Assembly (NCBI GenBank): GCA_002428685.1
Contig: DIXL01000117.1
Coordinates: forward strand, 1-6,718
DNA from: Cloacimonetes bacterium UBA6081
GTDB taxonomy: Bacteria > Cloacimonadota > Cloacimonadia > Cloacimonadales > Cloacimonadaceae
Direction of reading: 5' to 3'
Length of the DNA stretch: 6,718 nucleotides
The translations under genes were made by a program, and so were the position numbers. Shown here piece after piece: positions 6,663 through 6,718 of this stretch. How positions within the stretch are numbered: position 1 is the stretch's first letter; each line of letters begins with the position of its first letter. The notes under the pieces are model-generated. The model had not been told where the DNA came from, did not search any database, and worked only from the letters and a program-made list of their open reading frames with translations.

Positions 6663-6718
6663 TTATTTTTGTTTCTAATTACAGAATATCGCAAACTGCC
6701 ATATAAGCAAATAATCAG
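6663..6718. other. A/T-rich sequence to the right edge
   Basis: These 56 A/T-rich bases follow the element. I see no gene start, hairpin or RNA gene in them. A neighbouring gene may begin beyond the window. Confidence 0.4.

Noticed and set aside
106..6663. Composite transposon formed by the two direct copies of the repeat end
   Set aside because: There is no transposase between them, one copy is interrupted by an intron, and dispersed repeats at both edges can occur by chance.

Overview
The window looks like an accessory stretch from a bacterium of the FCB group, most likely a Cloacimonadota-type lineage. The main clue is the large secreted protease. It ends in a FlgD-Ig/Por-secretion-tail-like domain (NFPNPFNPDTLIRYSL ... 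SGVYYYRL) and carries the beta-sandwich modules common in that group. GC content is moderate and no gene stands out as foreign by eye. The taxonomic call is inference from protein style; no rRNA or marker gene is present.

Layout, left to right. Positions 1-105 are the 3' end of a group II intron: a clear domain V, and a domain VI with a bulged branch-point A. The intron body and its reverse transcriptase lie outside the window. Immediately after it, 106-126 is a 21-base tract that recurs with one mismatch at 6643-6663. Three genes follow, all on the minus strand, so they read right to left: phnD-like binding lipoprotein (5534-6460), phnC-like ABC ATPase (4782-5537, overlapping phnD by 4 bases), then a 1439-residue multidomain subtilase (223-4542). 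The 227-base gap between phnC and the subtilase holds short tandem repeats and small palindromes. The right end (6554-6662) is a 109-bp element with imperfect 17-bp terminal inverted repeats and strong internal hairpins, which looks like a MITE or similar small interspersed repeat.

How the parts relate. PhnD and PhnC are two thirds of a phosphonate/phosphite-type ABC importer. The permease PhnE is not beside them, so the transporter must borrow a permease encoded elsewhere or be incomplete. The subtilase carries a signal peptide and looks like an exported, probably surface-attached, degradative enzyme with its own promoter; nothing ties it functionally to the transporter.

The most interesting signal is at the edges. 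The group II intron appears to sit inside a second copy of the same small repeat found intact at the right end. The intact copy shows that the junction falls directly after the repeat's internal hairpin region. The repeat also has two hairpins whose loops are complementary, plus a competing alternative pairing, suggesting a structured RNA or DNA element rather than a passive relic.
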